Assembly: GCA_033557465.1 (NCBI GenBank)
Contig: CM066035.1
Location: 918,664,235-918,728,234, forward strand
From: Ichthyophis bannanicus
Taxonomy: Eukaryota > Chordata > Amphibia > Gymnophiona > Ichthyophiidae
Length of the DNA: 64,000 nucleotides
Direction: 5' to 3'
A program made the translations under genes and the position numbers. The notes below the pieces were generated by a model that was not told the origin of the DNA, did not search any database, and was given only the letters and a program-made list of their open reading frames with translations. The first letter of the stretch is position 1. Each line of letters begins with the position of its first letter. Below, piece by piece: positions 1 to 11,071 of this stretch.

Positions 1-190
1 AACGGCGTGAGTACCCTTGCTGCAGCATTCATTGCAAGGCGAAGAGGTCCTAGTGTTGACTGAGGGAGGCCATGAAGGATAATATTTGCAAAGTCTAGAT
101 GTGGGAGCACCAAGGCTTGGAAGATAGTTCGGTAGTCATTAAAGTCCAATAGGGGGCGCAGGTGACGTAGTATCCGGACCTTATGGTAAA
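1..190 (-). pseudogene. L2/CR1-like LINE RT, C-terminal fragment
   Basis: Read on the minus strand, this stretch encodes the segment after the RT palm of Jockey-superfamily LINEs. It includes an LRHLRPLL-type helix, then HLDFANIIL (the family pattern is usually 'DYCN.L') and a final MNAAARVL block. It is collinear with the YADD-containing palm fragment at 1880-2335, so both are probably one LINE split by the ORF1 segment between them. It is truncated by the window edge. Clade assignment (L2 rather than CR1) is tentative. Confidence 0.6.
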
Positions 191-1479
191 TTGCTTAGAA
201 GTAATAAAGGAGGCCAGTTGGGAGGGTTCAAAGAATATATATCTATGCCCAGCAAACTTCACCAGACATTTACAAGGAAAACGTAAGAAAAATAAACCGC
301 CCAACTGAAGAACCCCTGGACGATACAAAAGAAACTGCTTCCTTCTATTTTGGGTTGCTCTAGAGACATCCGGAAAAACTCTGTGGGAGTCCAAGAACAC
401 TTTACATGGAGACCTAAAAACAGTCTCAGAAGCCAGTCTCTGTCCTCCTCAAGGGCAAAGATAACCAGCAGTGTAGCAGTCATCCCTACATCGGACGGGG
501 ACCGCTCCAAGAAAGTAGATAAATCCCAACTGTCTGAAGATAACAAAAGGTTTTCCTCTTTGCCTGCCACTTCAGCCTTTGCAGTCGGCAAATAGAAGGC
601 TTTAGATATAGGTGGTACAGAATCAGCCGAAACCTTCAGGGAAGTCACCAGAAACTTCTTAAATAATTCCAAGGCTGACACTGAAGGAACCTTGGGAAAA
701 TTCAATATTTACAAATTGTGGCTCTGAGCTGCATTTTCCAAAACTTTCATCCTCCTATGAATAATCAAAGATTCTTTAACAAAGGTTTGGGAGAACTCTT
801 GTACCTGCCCGAGGCACCCCTCAATAGCGGCCACTTTGGCATTAAGCTCAGTTTGACCCAATTCATACAACTTTAATTGTTGCCCAAACACTTGAAATTG
901 CTGCAAAATAGATGAGAGCTGAGATGAAGTAATGAGGTACATGGACGAGAAGGCTTCCCATAAAGTATCAAAAGTAGCAATATCATGTTTCACCAGATTG
1001 AGTCCTTGTCCACTCCCTCTAACCTGTAAAGGTCTGTCCAACGTCGTCAAGGGCAAATCCAACAAGGAGTGCAGAGACCGAGACAACCCTTCCGCCGCCG
1101 CCCCCTCCACACCGGGAACTACAGCTGGAGACACCAGCCCTCGAGGACCTCCTTCGGGGCTGGGAAACTGCCGCTGAGTCACCAAATGTGGGCTGTCCGC
1201 ATCTCCCCCGCCCGCACTCGGGACCTCAGGCAGGTTCACCATTTCCGACTGTCTCGGCGGTATGTGGAGCTCCGGGCTGAGAGAAACCTCCAACCTCTCG
1301 GCGCTAAGGGACAGTCCATCTGCCCCTGCAGTGCTCAACGGGTGCACCGGAGCCAACTCACTCCTCCCGACGGACCCAATGAAAAGATCCATGGGCCCGC
1401 AAACCACCGACTTCTCTGTGCCCGAGCACTCCCCCGTCAAGAGCTTTGCTTTCCGTTTCCTGCCTGTATGCAGCATCAA
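191..1479 (-). pseudogene. L1/Tx1-type LINE ORF1 (nucleic-acid chaperone), broken
   Basis: The minus-strand frame starts at 1479 with a basic KRKAKLL segment. A Ser/Pro/Gly-rich low-complexity stretch follows, then a predicted coiled coil (heptad-like QLKLYELGQTELNAKV), then an ILNFPKV motif that opens the RRM-like domain of L1-type ORF1 proteins. An in-frame TAA just before ILNFPKV and a frameshift near 300-400 break it. The C-terminal part (FPDVSRATQ, then FLRFPCKC) matches the second copy at 3251-5096 residue by residue, so both are one family. ORF1 proteins of this class bind LINE RNA as coiled-coil trimers. No ORF2 follows. It sits inside an L2-like LINE (flanks 1-190 and 1880-2335). Confidence 0.65.
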
Positions 1480-1879
1480 GCAGGCCCTTTGGAAAAGAAA
1501 AAAAGGTAAATGAAAAAGAAGACAGGGTGATTCTCCGGAGCGCTATCGACTGGTGTCTGTTACCGGCGCCATCTTGCCAGCCTTATGAGTCAAAATGTGT
1601 TTCCATTCTTCCTCGCCTATCTTTAAGGCGCAGGGCGCTAAGCAGGCAGCATCAGAAATCGCTGCTACCTGCTTAGTGCCATTCCCAGCCTCTGCTTTAC
1701 CCCAGAATTCCCCAAACATGCCATGATTCTAAGAGGATAGCATCTGGGCACATTAGGGACTTAACCAGGATTTTTCAAAGGCACTACCTGTGTAGGTGCC
1801 TTTAGAAAATCCTGGCTAAGGCATTTACATGGGTAACATGGGCTGTTAACTGTGTAACTGCCTTCAAAAATTGGGCCCA
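1480..1879. repeat. ORF1-element leader with two imperfect hairpins
   Basis: No gene is visible. Two inverted repeats are: one at about 1642-1680 (CTAAGCAGGCAGCA pairing with TGCTACCTGCTTAG) and a stronger one at about 1765-1815 (CCAGGATTTTTCAAAGGCAC pairing with GTGCCTTTAGAAAATCCTGG, 18 of 20 matching). The second could be a foldback MITE core or part of a LINE leader. I cannot tell which. Confidence 0.4.
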
Positions 1880-2335
1880 ACAAGTTTTAGCTATCAGTTG
1901 GATGTGTGTGAAGAAGGAGAGGGAGGAGTTAAAGATGATCCCAAGGTTGTGAGCTGTACGTTATCCACAGAGATTGAGAAAGGAGGAAGGGGGAGGTAGG
2001 TTTAGGGGGAAAGATAAGAAGCTCGGTTTTGGACATGTTCATTTTCAAATAGCAGTGAGACATCCAGGCAGCAATATCAGATAGGCAGGCAGAGATCCAG
2101 GCCTGGATTGCCGGAGAGATTCCAGGTGTAGAGAGGTAGATCTGAGAGTCATCAGCATAAAGATGGTACTGAAACCATGGGAGGAGATGAGTGCACCAAG
2201 GGACTGGATATATAGAGAGAAAAGGAGTAGATCCGACAGACCCTTGGGGTACACCATCTGAGAACGGGATACAGTAGAGGAGGATCCACCAGAAATTAGG
2301 GTGTTTGTCCTTCTTATGGGAGTTTGGATCTTGTT
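1880..2335 (-). pseudogene. L2/CR1-like LINE RT palm fragment
   Basis: Minus-strand translation gives a degraded GVPQGS-like motif followed by LYADDSQIYL (RT motif C, YADD at 2159-2148). Downstream is AAWMSHCYLKMNMSKTELL, which matches the 'WM..N.LKLN..KTEL' block after the catalytic loop in L2-like LINEs. Frame changes occur upstream of YADD, so it is inactive. It is continuous in strand and order with the fragment at 1-190. Confidence 0.65.
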
Positions 2336-2640
2336 CCTCCTAGGGCTGTCCTCCTCGGAACCATTCAGTTAGTGGGTGATTTTTTCAGTTTGAGTGTGTG
2401 GTTTGGGGCTTGCTATCCATATGCTGGAGAATGCCCCTAGCTGCACCAATCCTAATACCAATGATGATATCACTGGGAGCTTTGCTTTTTTCTGTCTCCA
2501 TCATCTGCTGGTAGGGGATACTACTCACCTATCTGGACTGGTCTAGCAGGACTCTTGGAAAGAAAATTATCAGGTAAGTACAATTTCACCATGGTACCAG
2601 ATATTAAAGTTTAGTGGTGAGCAATATTATTTGTCCGACC
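2336..2640 (+). repeat. Possible DIRS-type terminal fragment
   Basis: No gene is seen. The stretch 2490-2600 has a 'tctccatcatctgctgg' block and ends in TTATCAGGTAAGTACAATTTC. Its layout (stem-like block, then CAG|GTAAGT, then a short A/T-rich tip) resembles the right tips of the DIRS copies elsewhere in the window. No inverted partner or recombinase is present, so this is only a suggestion. Confidence 0.3.
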
Positions 2641-2649
2641 ATGTAAGTT

Positions 2650-2977
2650 GGAATCATTAATGGAGGGTATGCCCTAAAATAGGAGGAAGATTCTGGAGAT
2701 CAAATAACATCCTATTGAGGGAGAAAAGGATATTAGCATGACTATTGGGGTGTACTGGGTACTAAATGACATTGGAGAGGTGAAGGAGTATATAGTATCA
2801 GATGCGCTGGTGGTGGTAAGAGGGCAGTTTATCATCTGGGGAGATGAGATGGGAAAGAACCTAGGCCCAGGAGGTACAAAATTTCCAGAAAATTATTTCT
2901 GAATTGGAGACAGAGCTTCCAGCGCTATCTAGAGGAGATTGAAAAATGCTAAAGCTACTTTGAGAGATTTGTATGTG
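2650..2977 (+). pseudogene. L1-like LINE ORF2 fragment (upstream half)
   Basis: Conceptual translation in shifting frames gives WRSNNILLREKRIL and then KEYIVSDALVVVRGQFIIW. These resemble the linker between endonuclease and RT in L1-group ORF2 ('W..N..LL' and 'A.KaviRGqii'). Frameshifts and stops are frequent. It is interrupted at 2978 by the ORF1-only LINE and resumes at 5783. Confidence 0.5.
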
Positions 2978-3250
2978 CATGATATGAACTTTTTTTTTTT
3001 TTAATTTATATTTTATTAAGTTCCTATATTTTACATATAGAACAATAAATGCAATATGAAGGAAAATAACTAAAAAGAAATACAATCAAAGGATAGGACA
3101 ACTCAAGGCCATCACTACCCATCACATCATACATACTAGCCCACATTACGGGAGAGTGGAGTTCAAAATTTACAAAGAAAGGAAAATCATCCGTTAATCA
3201 CATTAGACCTTAGCAGAGCTAGAACTAAAACATATTTATTACCCTTAATA

Positions 3251-5096
3251 CTAATTCGTCACTGGAACCAAGGACTCCTGAGCAGTCAAAAAAGCCAATA
3301 AGTAGTCAGGTTCCAAAAAGCTATAAATCTTCCCTGAAAGGCCCACTACACATTTGCAGGGGAACTTGAGAAAAAACGAAGCTCCCACTGCTAAAACCCG
3401 ATCTTTCAATTCCAGAAATGCCTTACGGCGCATCTGGGTTATTCGTGAGACATCAGGGAAGAGTAAAACCTTCTGGCCACAAAATAACATGTTCTTTTTA
3501 GGAAAATAAGATTTCAATATAACATTCTTGTCCATCTCGGATAAAAAAGTAACTACTAAAGTTGCACGAGCCTCAATAATATCCAGAGAGGACTCAAGAA
3601 AATCAGAAACATCTAGGGTAGGAGGAGAGATTTCCGGATCAGGCCCACCACTTCCCACAGTATTTACTCTTTTATTTTTGGGAATATAATAAATATTTGC
3701 AACTTTAAACACATCTGGTTGATCAAAAAGTAATACAGTCAAACCTCGGTTTTCATTTGCCCCGGTTTTCATACGTTTCGGTTTTCAACGTCTTTTCTGA
3801 CTGAGATTTTGTCTCGGTTTTCATGCATTGCTTCGGTTTTCAACGTCTTTTGACTGAGATTTTGTCCCGGTAGCAGGGAAGAAAAGCTGTCAACGTAAGC
3901 AGGAGATGTTGCATGAATGTGGGAGGCAGTTCTTTCTCTTTCAGGGTACGTCTGAAGCTATATCATTAAGATTTTCTGCCATTCTGAAGCATTGAGCAGA
4001 TAATGTAAAGGTATTTTAATGGGCTGAATCCAATGTGATTCCGAAGAGAGCTGGGCACAGCAGCTTGTCAGGGGTGGCTAAGGCCAGATGTTAACATACT
4101 GTACTGTACAGTACTGTACTTAGCTTGCTTTCAGTGATGTTAAATGTTCATTTATCCATTTCATTAGTCATTTATATTTATTTCTCATTGTTTTCTGTAT
4201 GTAAAAATATAGTTATTCTCTATAAAATGTATTTTTTGTGAATATTTTTGGGTGTCTGGAACGGATTAATTGGATTTACATTATTTCTTATGGGAAATAT
4301 TGCTTCAGTTTTCATACGTTTCGGTTTTAGTCAGACTTTTTCGAACGGATTAATCATGAAAACCGAGGTTTGACTGTACCTCCTTTAAATACTTATGGAA
4401 TAGGATAAGTGGGGAGAGATAATGCGTTATAGGAAAATTCAAAAACCTCAAATTTCTTGCACGCAACATATTCTCACAAACCTCAAATTGCTTATGAAAA
4501 TACAAACTCTCCTTTACCGAAGCGACAGAGACTGCTTGCACAGTTCCCACCTTCGCTTCTATCTGACCTAGGCGCTCTCCTATCTGCCCTAATTGCACAT
4601 CATTATCCAAAAATTTAGCAACAGAGTCCTTAGTAAACTCTTCAAGTTGTCTCATAGTTCCTGTAAGAACTGCCTCAGTTCGAGAGACTACCGTCCAAAT
4701 ATCCTGAAGTGTCACATCCTGAGAAGTAGCTGAGGAAGACCTTTCACCCCCCACCAAAGACGGGAGGTGAATCACTTTAGGTACAGGGACCCTCACAGCT
4801 GATAAAGTTACATCTCCTGAAGACAGTCCCAACTCTAGCGCCGGCGAAACTACTGACGGTGCTCCCAGCTCTCCGTCGTTCGGCGGCACTCTCTGCACTT
4901 GTGACGAATGGGGAAGGGTAGAAACCCCTATTGGGGAGGAGGCAGACAATGAGGGAGTACTCACCGAGGACGAGGCCTCAAAGCTACTGTTTTCTTCCGG
5001 GACCCATTTCACAAGATGCCTATCCATAGGGCCTTCGTTCTTTTGAGCTTTCATATTTGAAGCAATTACAAAGTTCTTCTTTCTTCTCTTCCCCAT
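3251..5096 (-). pseudogene. L1/Tx1-type ORF1, interrupted by a Tigger-type MITE
   Basis: The protein begins at 5096 with a basic N-terminus (MGKRRKKNF). A Ser/Pro-rich stretch follows, then a coiled coil (heptads around GQIGERLGQIEAKVGTV), then RNLRFLNFPITHY, the entry to the RRM-like domain. The frame meets the MITE at 4376 and resumes at about 3733 with LLFDQPDVFKVANIYYIP, then FPDVSRITQ and FLKFPCKC, ending at 3251. Without the MITE the coding content would be about 400 residues, a normal size for L1-type ORF1. Apart from the MITE no other lesion is obvious, so the LINE may have been recently active when hit. Confidence 0.7.
3736..4376. mobile_element. Tigger/pogo-type MITE
   Basis: A 641-bp element with 21-bp perfect terminal inverted repeats starting CAGTCAAACCTCGGTTTTCA, flanked by TA dinucleotides (3734-3735 and 4377-4378). 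The TIR start and TA duplication are typical of pogo/Tigger DNA transposons. The subterminal motif TCATACGTTTCGGTTTT is repeated near both ends. There is no transposase ORF, so it is non-autonomous. It disrupts the LINE ORF1. Confidence 0.85.
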
Positions 5097-5220
5097 TGCC
5101 GTTCACACCGCCTTAACTCCTCAATCTCCGTAGCTCTCCGAAGGGGCTCCAAAGGGGCGTGGCCTGCCCCTTTGGTCACGCCCCTTTGGTCACGCGCCCA
5201 AGGGACGCGCCCGCGGCCGC

Positions 5221-5767
5221 GTCCCGCGGTTCAAGGCTGGATCAAATACACAGACGCAGGACGTCACTCACAGCGTCTACAGCCTGCAGGTGTTCTCCTC
5301 TGCCCGATCAGCTGAGCTCCACTCTCCGGCGTCCCGCGGTTCAAGGCTGGATCAAATACACAGACGCAGGACGTCACTCACAGCGTCTACAGCCTGCAGG
5401 TGTTCTCCTCTGCCCGATCAGCTGAGCTCCACTCTCCGGCGTCCCGCGGTTCAAGGCTGGATCAAATACACAGACGCAGGACGTCACTCACAGCGTCTAC
5501 AGCCTGCAGGTGTTCTCCTCTGCCCGATCAGCTGAGCTCCACTCTCCGGCGTCCCGCGGTTCAAGGCTGGATCAAATACACAGACGCAGGACGTCACTCA
5601 CAGCGTCTACAGCCTGCAGGTGTTCTCCTCTGCCCGATCAGCTGAGCTCCACTCTCCGGCGTCCCGCGGTTCAAGGCTGGATCAAATACACAGACGCAGG
5701 ACGTCACTCACAGCGTCTACAGCCTGCAGGTGTTCTCCTCTGCCCGATCAGCTGAGCTCCACTCTCC
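5221..5767. repeat. Five 110-bp tandem monomers (LINE 5' UTR)
   Basis: Units start at 5221, 5331, 5441, 5551 and 5661, each opening with GTCCCGCGGTTCAAGGCTGG. By eye the units are essentially identical, and the last lacks about 3 bp. They lie directly upstream of ORF1 on the minus strand and end exactly at the TSD, the position of promoter monomers in L1-type LINEs. Each unit has several CpGs. Near-identity implies recent amplification or homogenisation. Confidence 0.85.
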
Positions 5768-5782
5768 CATGATATGAACTTT

Positions 5783-6250
5783 AAGCCTACAAGGTTTAAG
5801 AAGAAATATTATGAATTTGGAAATAAACCTAACAAACTGCTTGCTGCCAAATTAAAAGAAAAATGTCTGAAATGACTATGCAGAAGTTGAAAGGTGCGGA
5901 TGGAGGGTGGCTGTGTGTGTGCTGTTATATGATGATAAAGCTTCATTTGCAGTTCTTGTGTTTCTATAAGCAGTTGAATGAACAGGACTATATGACTGGG
6001 CAGGGGATTATAGATGCATATTCAAGTTCAGTTCACCCAAGAGAGCGAAGATTGGAGGATAGGACTATGATTCTTGAGGTGAGAAAGACAGTGGCAGAGT
6101 CTAGCAAATAAGAAGTCCCCCGGGCTAGATGGGTTAACTGCTTGGTTTTATAAGAGGTTCTTGGGCAGTTGGAAAGACCTCTGGAGAATCTGTTCAGCGA
6201 TTCAAAAAGGAGGTGATAGTGCTTCTATATAAATCTCTGTTGAGCCCTCA
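5783..6250 (+). pseudogene. L1-like LINE ORF2 fragment (RT N-terminal part)
   Basis: It continues the fragment at 2650-2977 after the LINE insertion. Translation shows YYEFGNKPNKLLAAKLKEK, a characteristic L1-group ORF2 block. It later shows SLANKKSPGLDGLTAWFYKRFL, the RT entry motif ('KSPG.DGlt..FYK'). Stops and frameshifts are present and no YADD motif is reached. The two fragments are probably one LINE. Confidence 0.6.
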
Positions 6251-6254
6251 TTTA

Positions 6255-6615
6255 GAGTTGTTGTTGTTAAGTGCTGTCGAGTTTTTTATTTATTTATTTA
6301 TTTACAGTCTCTTATATACCGCACTATTCATCATCAGCGCGGTTCACATGGAACAAAATGCTCAGTACATTTAACACGTATGAGTTTACAGGTAACAGGG
6401 TATAAATAACTTGGATAACCGGGGTAACTATTTACAAAACATACTACATGGAATCAGTCAACTCCTGGTGACCCCCTGGATAGTTGACCTAAACTTTGTT
6501 CGGTCTTCAGCCAAGCGGCTCATTGTTGATAGAGTGGTGTCCATAGTTGCTGTTACTGTATAGATCCATCTCATTGCCGTTCTTCCTCTTTTACAGTGAC
6601 CAAGCATTATGTCTT
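6255..6615 (-). pseudogene. RTE-like LINE C-terminal end with an inserted LINE/SINE tail
   Basis: The minus strand reads KRGRTAMRWIYTVTATMD, then LAEDRTKFRSTIQGVTRS, which resembles the C-terminus of RTE-type ORF2 ('RRGRP..RW.D', 'veDR..WR..v.gV'). The terminal 'cgacagcacttaacaacaac' on that strand also fits an RTE end. The piece at about 6278-6442 interrupts it. That piece is a 3' tail (TATATAAGAGACTGTAAATAAATAAATAAA on the minus strand, quoted in two parts: TATATAAGAGACTG and TAAATAAATAAATAAA) like the SINE/L2 tail at 42985-43288. Confidence 0.55.
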
Positions 6616-7020
6616 TCTCCGGGAACCAGCAGGAAGTCAGTCCTCACATATGGGTGATGTTGGCGCCGACGGAGCCCACGCAGAGCAAATCCCCGGCTTT
6701 CAAAGAAAACCTTTGGGATTGCTACCATGCATGCGTGGTCCCCTTCCCGCCCAAGGGTGCCATCTTGCTCAGTCTCCTTTTTTCCACGGAGCCCACCAGA
6801 CGTTGTCTGTTTTTGTCCCGGAAAATGTTGATTTTTTGAGCATTTTTGCTTGTCTCCGGTCTTGCACTGGTACCTTTCCCGCCCCGACCTCGGTGCCTTG
6901 GTATCGGGTCGATTCCTTTTTTATCTACAGTTTTCATTTTTCTTTGGATGTCTTCGCGCCCCTTTTTCTTCACTGGCAGCCCGAAGGGTCTTCGACCTTG
7001 CTGGGGTTCTTTTTCCTCCC

Positions 7021-9033
7021 ATGGCTACCAGCGGGTTTAAAAAGTGCGATTGGTGTGGGAAGATCATGTCCCTAACCAATACGCATGACTGCTGCCTCCA
7101 GTGCCTCGGTCCGGACCACGACCTGGCAGTCTGTGGTCTGTGTAAGAAAATGTCTTCGAAGGCCTTGAGGAGCCGCCAGCAGAAGCACGACAACATTTTC
7201 CCTGACTCCCCCATGCCTCCGAGAGCCAGGACCTCGTCTGAGACCTTGATGCCTCGGGAGGAGCACTCCGAACCCAAGTGTCATCATGGGTCCTCGGAGA
7301 GGGGGTCTCCCTCGAGGGAACCGAAGTGAAGGAAGAAACTCTCGAAGGCGGCGTCTCTGGATGGCTCTGATTGGCCGGGCTCCTCCTGGGGCCGGTCACA
7401 GAGCCCCGAACATCTGCCTGAGTCGTTGGAGAGGGAGCATCCAGCCAAGATTCCTCGGAAGGACCTGGTCGCGGATCGGCCTAGGCAAGTACACACTGTC
7501 CTAGTTGAGGATTCCCCTCCAGGGGAGCCGGCATCGGGCCCGAGTGCGTGGTGTCCGAGCCGCAGGCTGCGGAGCCTCTGGGACTGCTGTCCAGGATGGT
7601 GGCCTTGGAGCGCAGTGTCACTGCCTTCTTGGAACAGCAGCAGGGCGCTGATGTCTGGCACATCCAGTTCCTCCACCCCGACCACCAGGTGTTCAATGTC
7701 AAAGACATCCCCGGAGGCCGAGCCGATCCTCAAGGCTATGCGGGCCCGAGTGGATCGTCGGCCGAGGTCGCACTCAGCCTCTCGCTCATCGGGGCTGAGG
7801 TCGTCACCGACGAGTCTGCCGGGGTCAGGGCGTGCGGCGCCGGGGCCCTCGAGGCACGAGGAACACCACAAGTCTTCCTCAGAGGCCTCCGCCTGGGAGA
7901 CCGAGTATGAAGAGTCCCCGGACACCCGTCGTCATCATGATGTTCTATCCGATTCCATGGTGTCTGAACCTCGGAGAAGGTCCCCACCGGAGGATATGGG
8001 GTTTTTGGACTTCGTTCGGGATATGTCCAAGGTCTTGACTTTCCCAACGGAGTCTGAGGAGGATCCTCAAGTCGACGAGCTTGAGATCCTCCAGTACAAG
8101 GCTCTCCCTCAGGAAACCCTCACGGTGCCCATTCCTCCTATCCTGGAACGGCTTATGCTCCTTGTAAATTCCTATGTAAATAGTTAATCTCTGCTTATTG
8201 TAATTAGTTCTCTTTCATATTCATTGTAGTTTCGTTCATATTCATTGTATACCTGTTACCTGTTCCTTGTAAACAGTTGAAACACACTGCCAATTGTTAT
8301 ATGTAAACCGTCTTGACTTGTAGAAAGATGGTATAGAAATCTTGTTAAATAAATAAATAAAATAAATATGGGAGATGCCAGTGATCAGCAAACGGCTTGA
8401 CTCGATGTATCGAGTCTGTCGGAGCCCTGGGTTTCAGAAGTCACAACTGCTGCACAGCTCCATGGCTATGGAGGCGGCCATGCGTCAACTGAAGAGTCAG
8501 AAGATGCACTCCTCAGTGCCCCCCGGTATGGAGGCCTGCAACTTGGATGCCCTCGGCAGGAAGTGTTACCAGGGCGTGATGCTGAATTGTCGGATCCAGG
8601 CCTACCAGCTATACATGGGCATGTACCTGAGAGACCTGGCGAAGGAGCTCGCCAGATTCTCGCCTGGTCTCTCCAAGAAGTCTTTGCAGCGCTTCAAGAG
8701 CCTGTCCAAAGCTGTCCGTGAATGCTCCAAGTTTATGTCTCGGGCGGCCTATGATGGTTTTGAGTCGGCGGCCCGGGTAGCCGCGGCGGGCATCGGTGCA
8801 CGCTGCCAAGCTTGGCTACAGTCATCCGGCCTCGAACAGTGGGTACAGGACACGTTGGTCGATTTCCCTTGTCAGGGGGAAAACCTCTTTGGCAAACCCA
8901 TGACCGACAAGGCCACAGAGCTGGAGACCGAGTTCATGATGAGGACTAGGCTCTCCAAGAAGACCACTGCCCCTTCCTGGAAGAAGGGCTTGGGTAAAAA
9001 GCCCTTTTACCTGAGGAAGTCCACTGCTTACTG
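7021..9033 (+). pseudogene. DIRS A gag, broken
   Basis: ATG at 7021 opens MATSGFKKCDWCGKIM, followed by a C-x2-C / C-x2-C / H / C-x2-C array like that of copy D gag. A TGA at 7327-7329 and later frameshifts interrupt it. Recognisable gag continues as FVRDMSKVL with ILERLMLL (near 8000-8160), is cut by an inserted LINE tail (8162-8366), and resumes with SMYRVCRSPGFQK through AYDGFESAARVAAAGIGAR to the basic tail ending at 9033. DIRS gag is presumed to bind element RNA. The zinc-ribbon-like cysteines support nucleic-acid binding, but the exact role is not shown by the sequence. Confidence 0.75.
8162..8366 (+). mobile_element. L2-like LINE/SINE 3' tail inserted in gag
   Basis: About 205 bp of A/T-rich sequence separate two collinear halves of DIRS gag. 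It ends in TGTAAACCGTCTTG, then GGTATAGAAATC and a (TAAA)n-type tail, the pattern of L2-type 3' ends. No clear TSD was found. It is likely a short 5'-truncated retroposon. Confidence 0.6.
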
Positions 9034-9098
9034 AAACTACCCCCCTTACCAGGCCTCCCCGGCTCCCCAGGAAGGGCAGCAGGCCAAGGGACAGGGGC

Positions 9099-11071
9099 AT
9101 GGCCCACGTAAGCAGAAGGCTCCCAAGCCCCAGGCTCCGGCCAAGCCTGGAGGGGGGTTTTGACTCCTGCAGCATGGCCCCTCTCCCACTCAGAGCTCAG
9201 CAGCCTACAGGAGGTTGCCTCACCCTTTATGCCCATAGGTGGGGAGCTATCACCACCGATTCCTGGGCATTAAGGGTGATCAGGGAGGGTTACCTGCTCC
9301 ACCTGAGCCAAGTACCTGCAGACTACTTCCCAGGAGAGCCCCTCAGGTCTCCCCTTCACCAGGACCTTCTTATGAAGGGGTTGGCAGGCCTTCTAGAGGA
9401 CCAGGCGGTGGAACCGGTGCCCCACTACTTCAAAGGCAAGGGGTTCTACTCCAGGTACTTCCTCGTGCCAAAGAGGACAGAGGGTCTAAGGCCCTTCCTC
9501 GACCTGTGCAACCTCAACAAATTCCTGGTGAGGGAGAAGTTCAAGATGCTCTCCCTTGGAGCATTGCTGCTTTACCTCCGCCAGGGAGACTGGCTATGCT
9601 CTTTAGACCTAAAGGATGCTTATACTCATATCCTAATCCACCCAAACCACAGGCAATACCTACGCTTTGTGGTAGGGGGCAATCATTTCCAATACAGAGT
9701 GCTTCCCTTCGGCCTAGCCTCGGCCTCCAGGGTATTCACAAAGTGCCTGGCAGTGGTTGCCGCCTTTCTCGGGCTCCAGGGAATCTTTGTCTTCCCCTAT
9801 CTTGACGACTGGCTCATCAAGGGCACTACAGTCCCCCGAGGTGCAGCAGGCCACGGCACGCACCACCCAGGTCTTGCAACACTTGTGTTTCGTTATCAAC
9901 TACCCCAAGTCGAACCTTTGCCCGTCACAAGGGCCTGAGTTCATTGGGGCAAGGATCGACACCCTTCAGTCAAAGGCCTTCCTACCCACAGTCAGGGCAG
10001 CCAGACTCAGGGCGCTAGCCAGGGATATGCAGCACCATTCTTCAGTACCAGCTAGGCATCTGCTGTGCCTCCTCGGGCATATGGCCTTCATGGTGCATGT
10101 TACTCCGGATGCCCGCCTCTACATGCAAACAGCACAGTGGTGCCTCAGGGACCAATGGTCCCAGGCCACGGGACATCTCCAGGACAGAGTTCAAGTGACC
10201 CAGCAGCTGGTACAGTCCCTGACGTGATGGCTATCACCCTGGCACTTGGAGACGGGGATGCCCTTCTGGGCCCCTTACCACTCGAGGGTTCTCACCACAG
10301 ATGCCTCCCTGCTGGGCTGGGGAGCCCATTGCGAGGGATACCACATCCAGGGCGCTTGGTCCCCGGACGAGAGCACTCAGCAGATCAATCTCCTGGAGCT
10401 GTGGACCATTCATCTTGCCCTGAAGGCCTTTCAGCATCGCCAGGGCCACCGGTCAGTCCTAGTACAGACAGACAACCAGGTGGCCATGTTCTATGTGAAC
10501 AAACAGGGAGGTACGGGGTCCAATACTCTCAGGAAGCCCTGGATCTGTGCTCTTATGCAGTCCAGCAGGGCATTCTTCTCAGGGCGGTATACCTGCCGGG
10601 CCAGGACAACTTGCTGGCCGACAGACTCAGCAGGATTTTCCAGCCGCACGAGTGGCAGCTGGACCCAGGAGTAGCCAGCGGGCTTTTCCAAACCTGGGGG
10701 AACCGGTGATGGACCTGTTCGCAAGCTCGGACAGTCGCCAAGTACCCCATTTCTGTTCAAGGCAGCTGCACCCCGCTATGGTGGTCGCCGATGCCTTCCT
10801 GGTCTCATGGTCAGAGGGGCTTCTGTATGCTTTTCCCCCGACACCACTGATTGCCAGGACTCTGTTCAAGATTCTACAAGACAGAGCCTCGGTCATCTTG
10901 GTAGCCCCAAGGTGGCCCAGGCAACTGTGGTTTTCACTGCTTCTGCAACTAGCAGTGGAGGCCCCCATACCCTTGGGGTCCTCTCCACGGCTCCTTTCCC
11001 AGGAGGGGGGCTCTCTCCTGCATCCCAACCTTGGCTCCCTCTCACTGACGGCATGGCTGCTGAGAGGGTGA
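9099..11071 (+). pseudogene. DIRS A RT-RNase H-methyltransferase, broken
   Basis: RT motifs are well kept in the first frame: LDLCNLNKFL, SLDLKDAYTHILIH (motif A), PFGLASASRVFTK (B) and FPYLDDWLIK (C, catalytic YLDD). A frameshift near 9830 moves the frame. A TGG-to-TGA change at 10225-10227 and another shift near 10530 follow. RNase H motifs are TTDASLLGWGAH, INLLELWTI and VQTDNQVAMFYVNK. The last part has DLFASSDS, HFCSRQ and YAFPPTPLI, and ends at 11071 with AWLLRG-stop. This is the Dam-like methyltransferase region described for DIRS1-type elements. Confidence 0.8.

Larger units (their letters stand above)
2978..5782 (-). mobile_element. ORF1-only LINE insertion with TSD (HAL1-like layout)
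   Basis: The insertion is bounded by a target-site duplication, CATGATATGAACT, at 2978-2990 and 5768-5780. Two or more following T's are ambiguous with the tail. On the minus strand the order is: five 110-bp monomers (5767-5221), a short leader, ORF1 (5096-3251, split by a MITE), about 260 bp of 3' UTR with an AATAAA-like signal, and a poly(A) tail (the T run at 2991-3002). There is no endonuclease or RT ORF. Monomers, ORF1, tail and TSD in one unit look like a complete non-autonomous retrotransposon, comparable in layout to mammalian HAL1. An internal deletion of a longer L1/Tx1 element is the alternative. Confidence 0.75.

Noticed and set aside
5159..5755. Repeated ~80-codon ORFs
   Set aside because: They are the same frame read through 110-bp tandem monomers and have no protein features. 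The repeat explains them.
5221..5767. Regular repeats as a CRISPR array
   Set aside because: Units are 110 bp head-to-tail without unique spacers, in a vertebrate LINE context.
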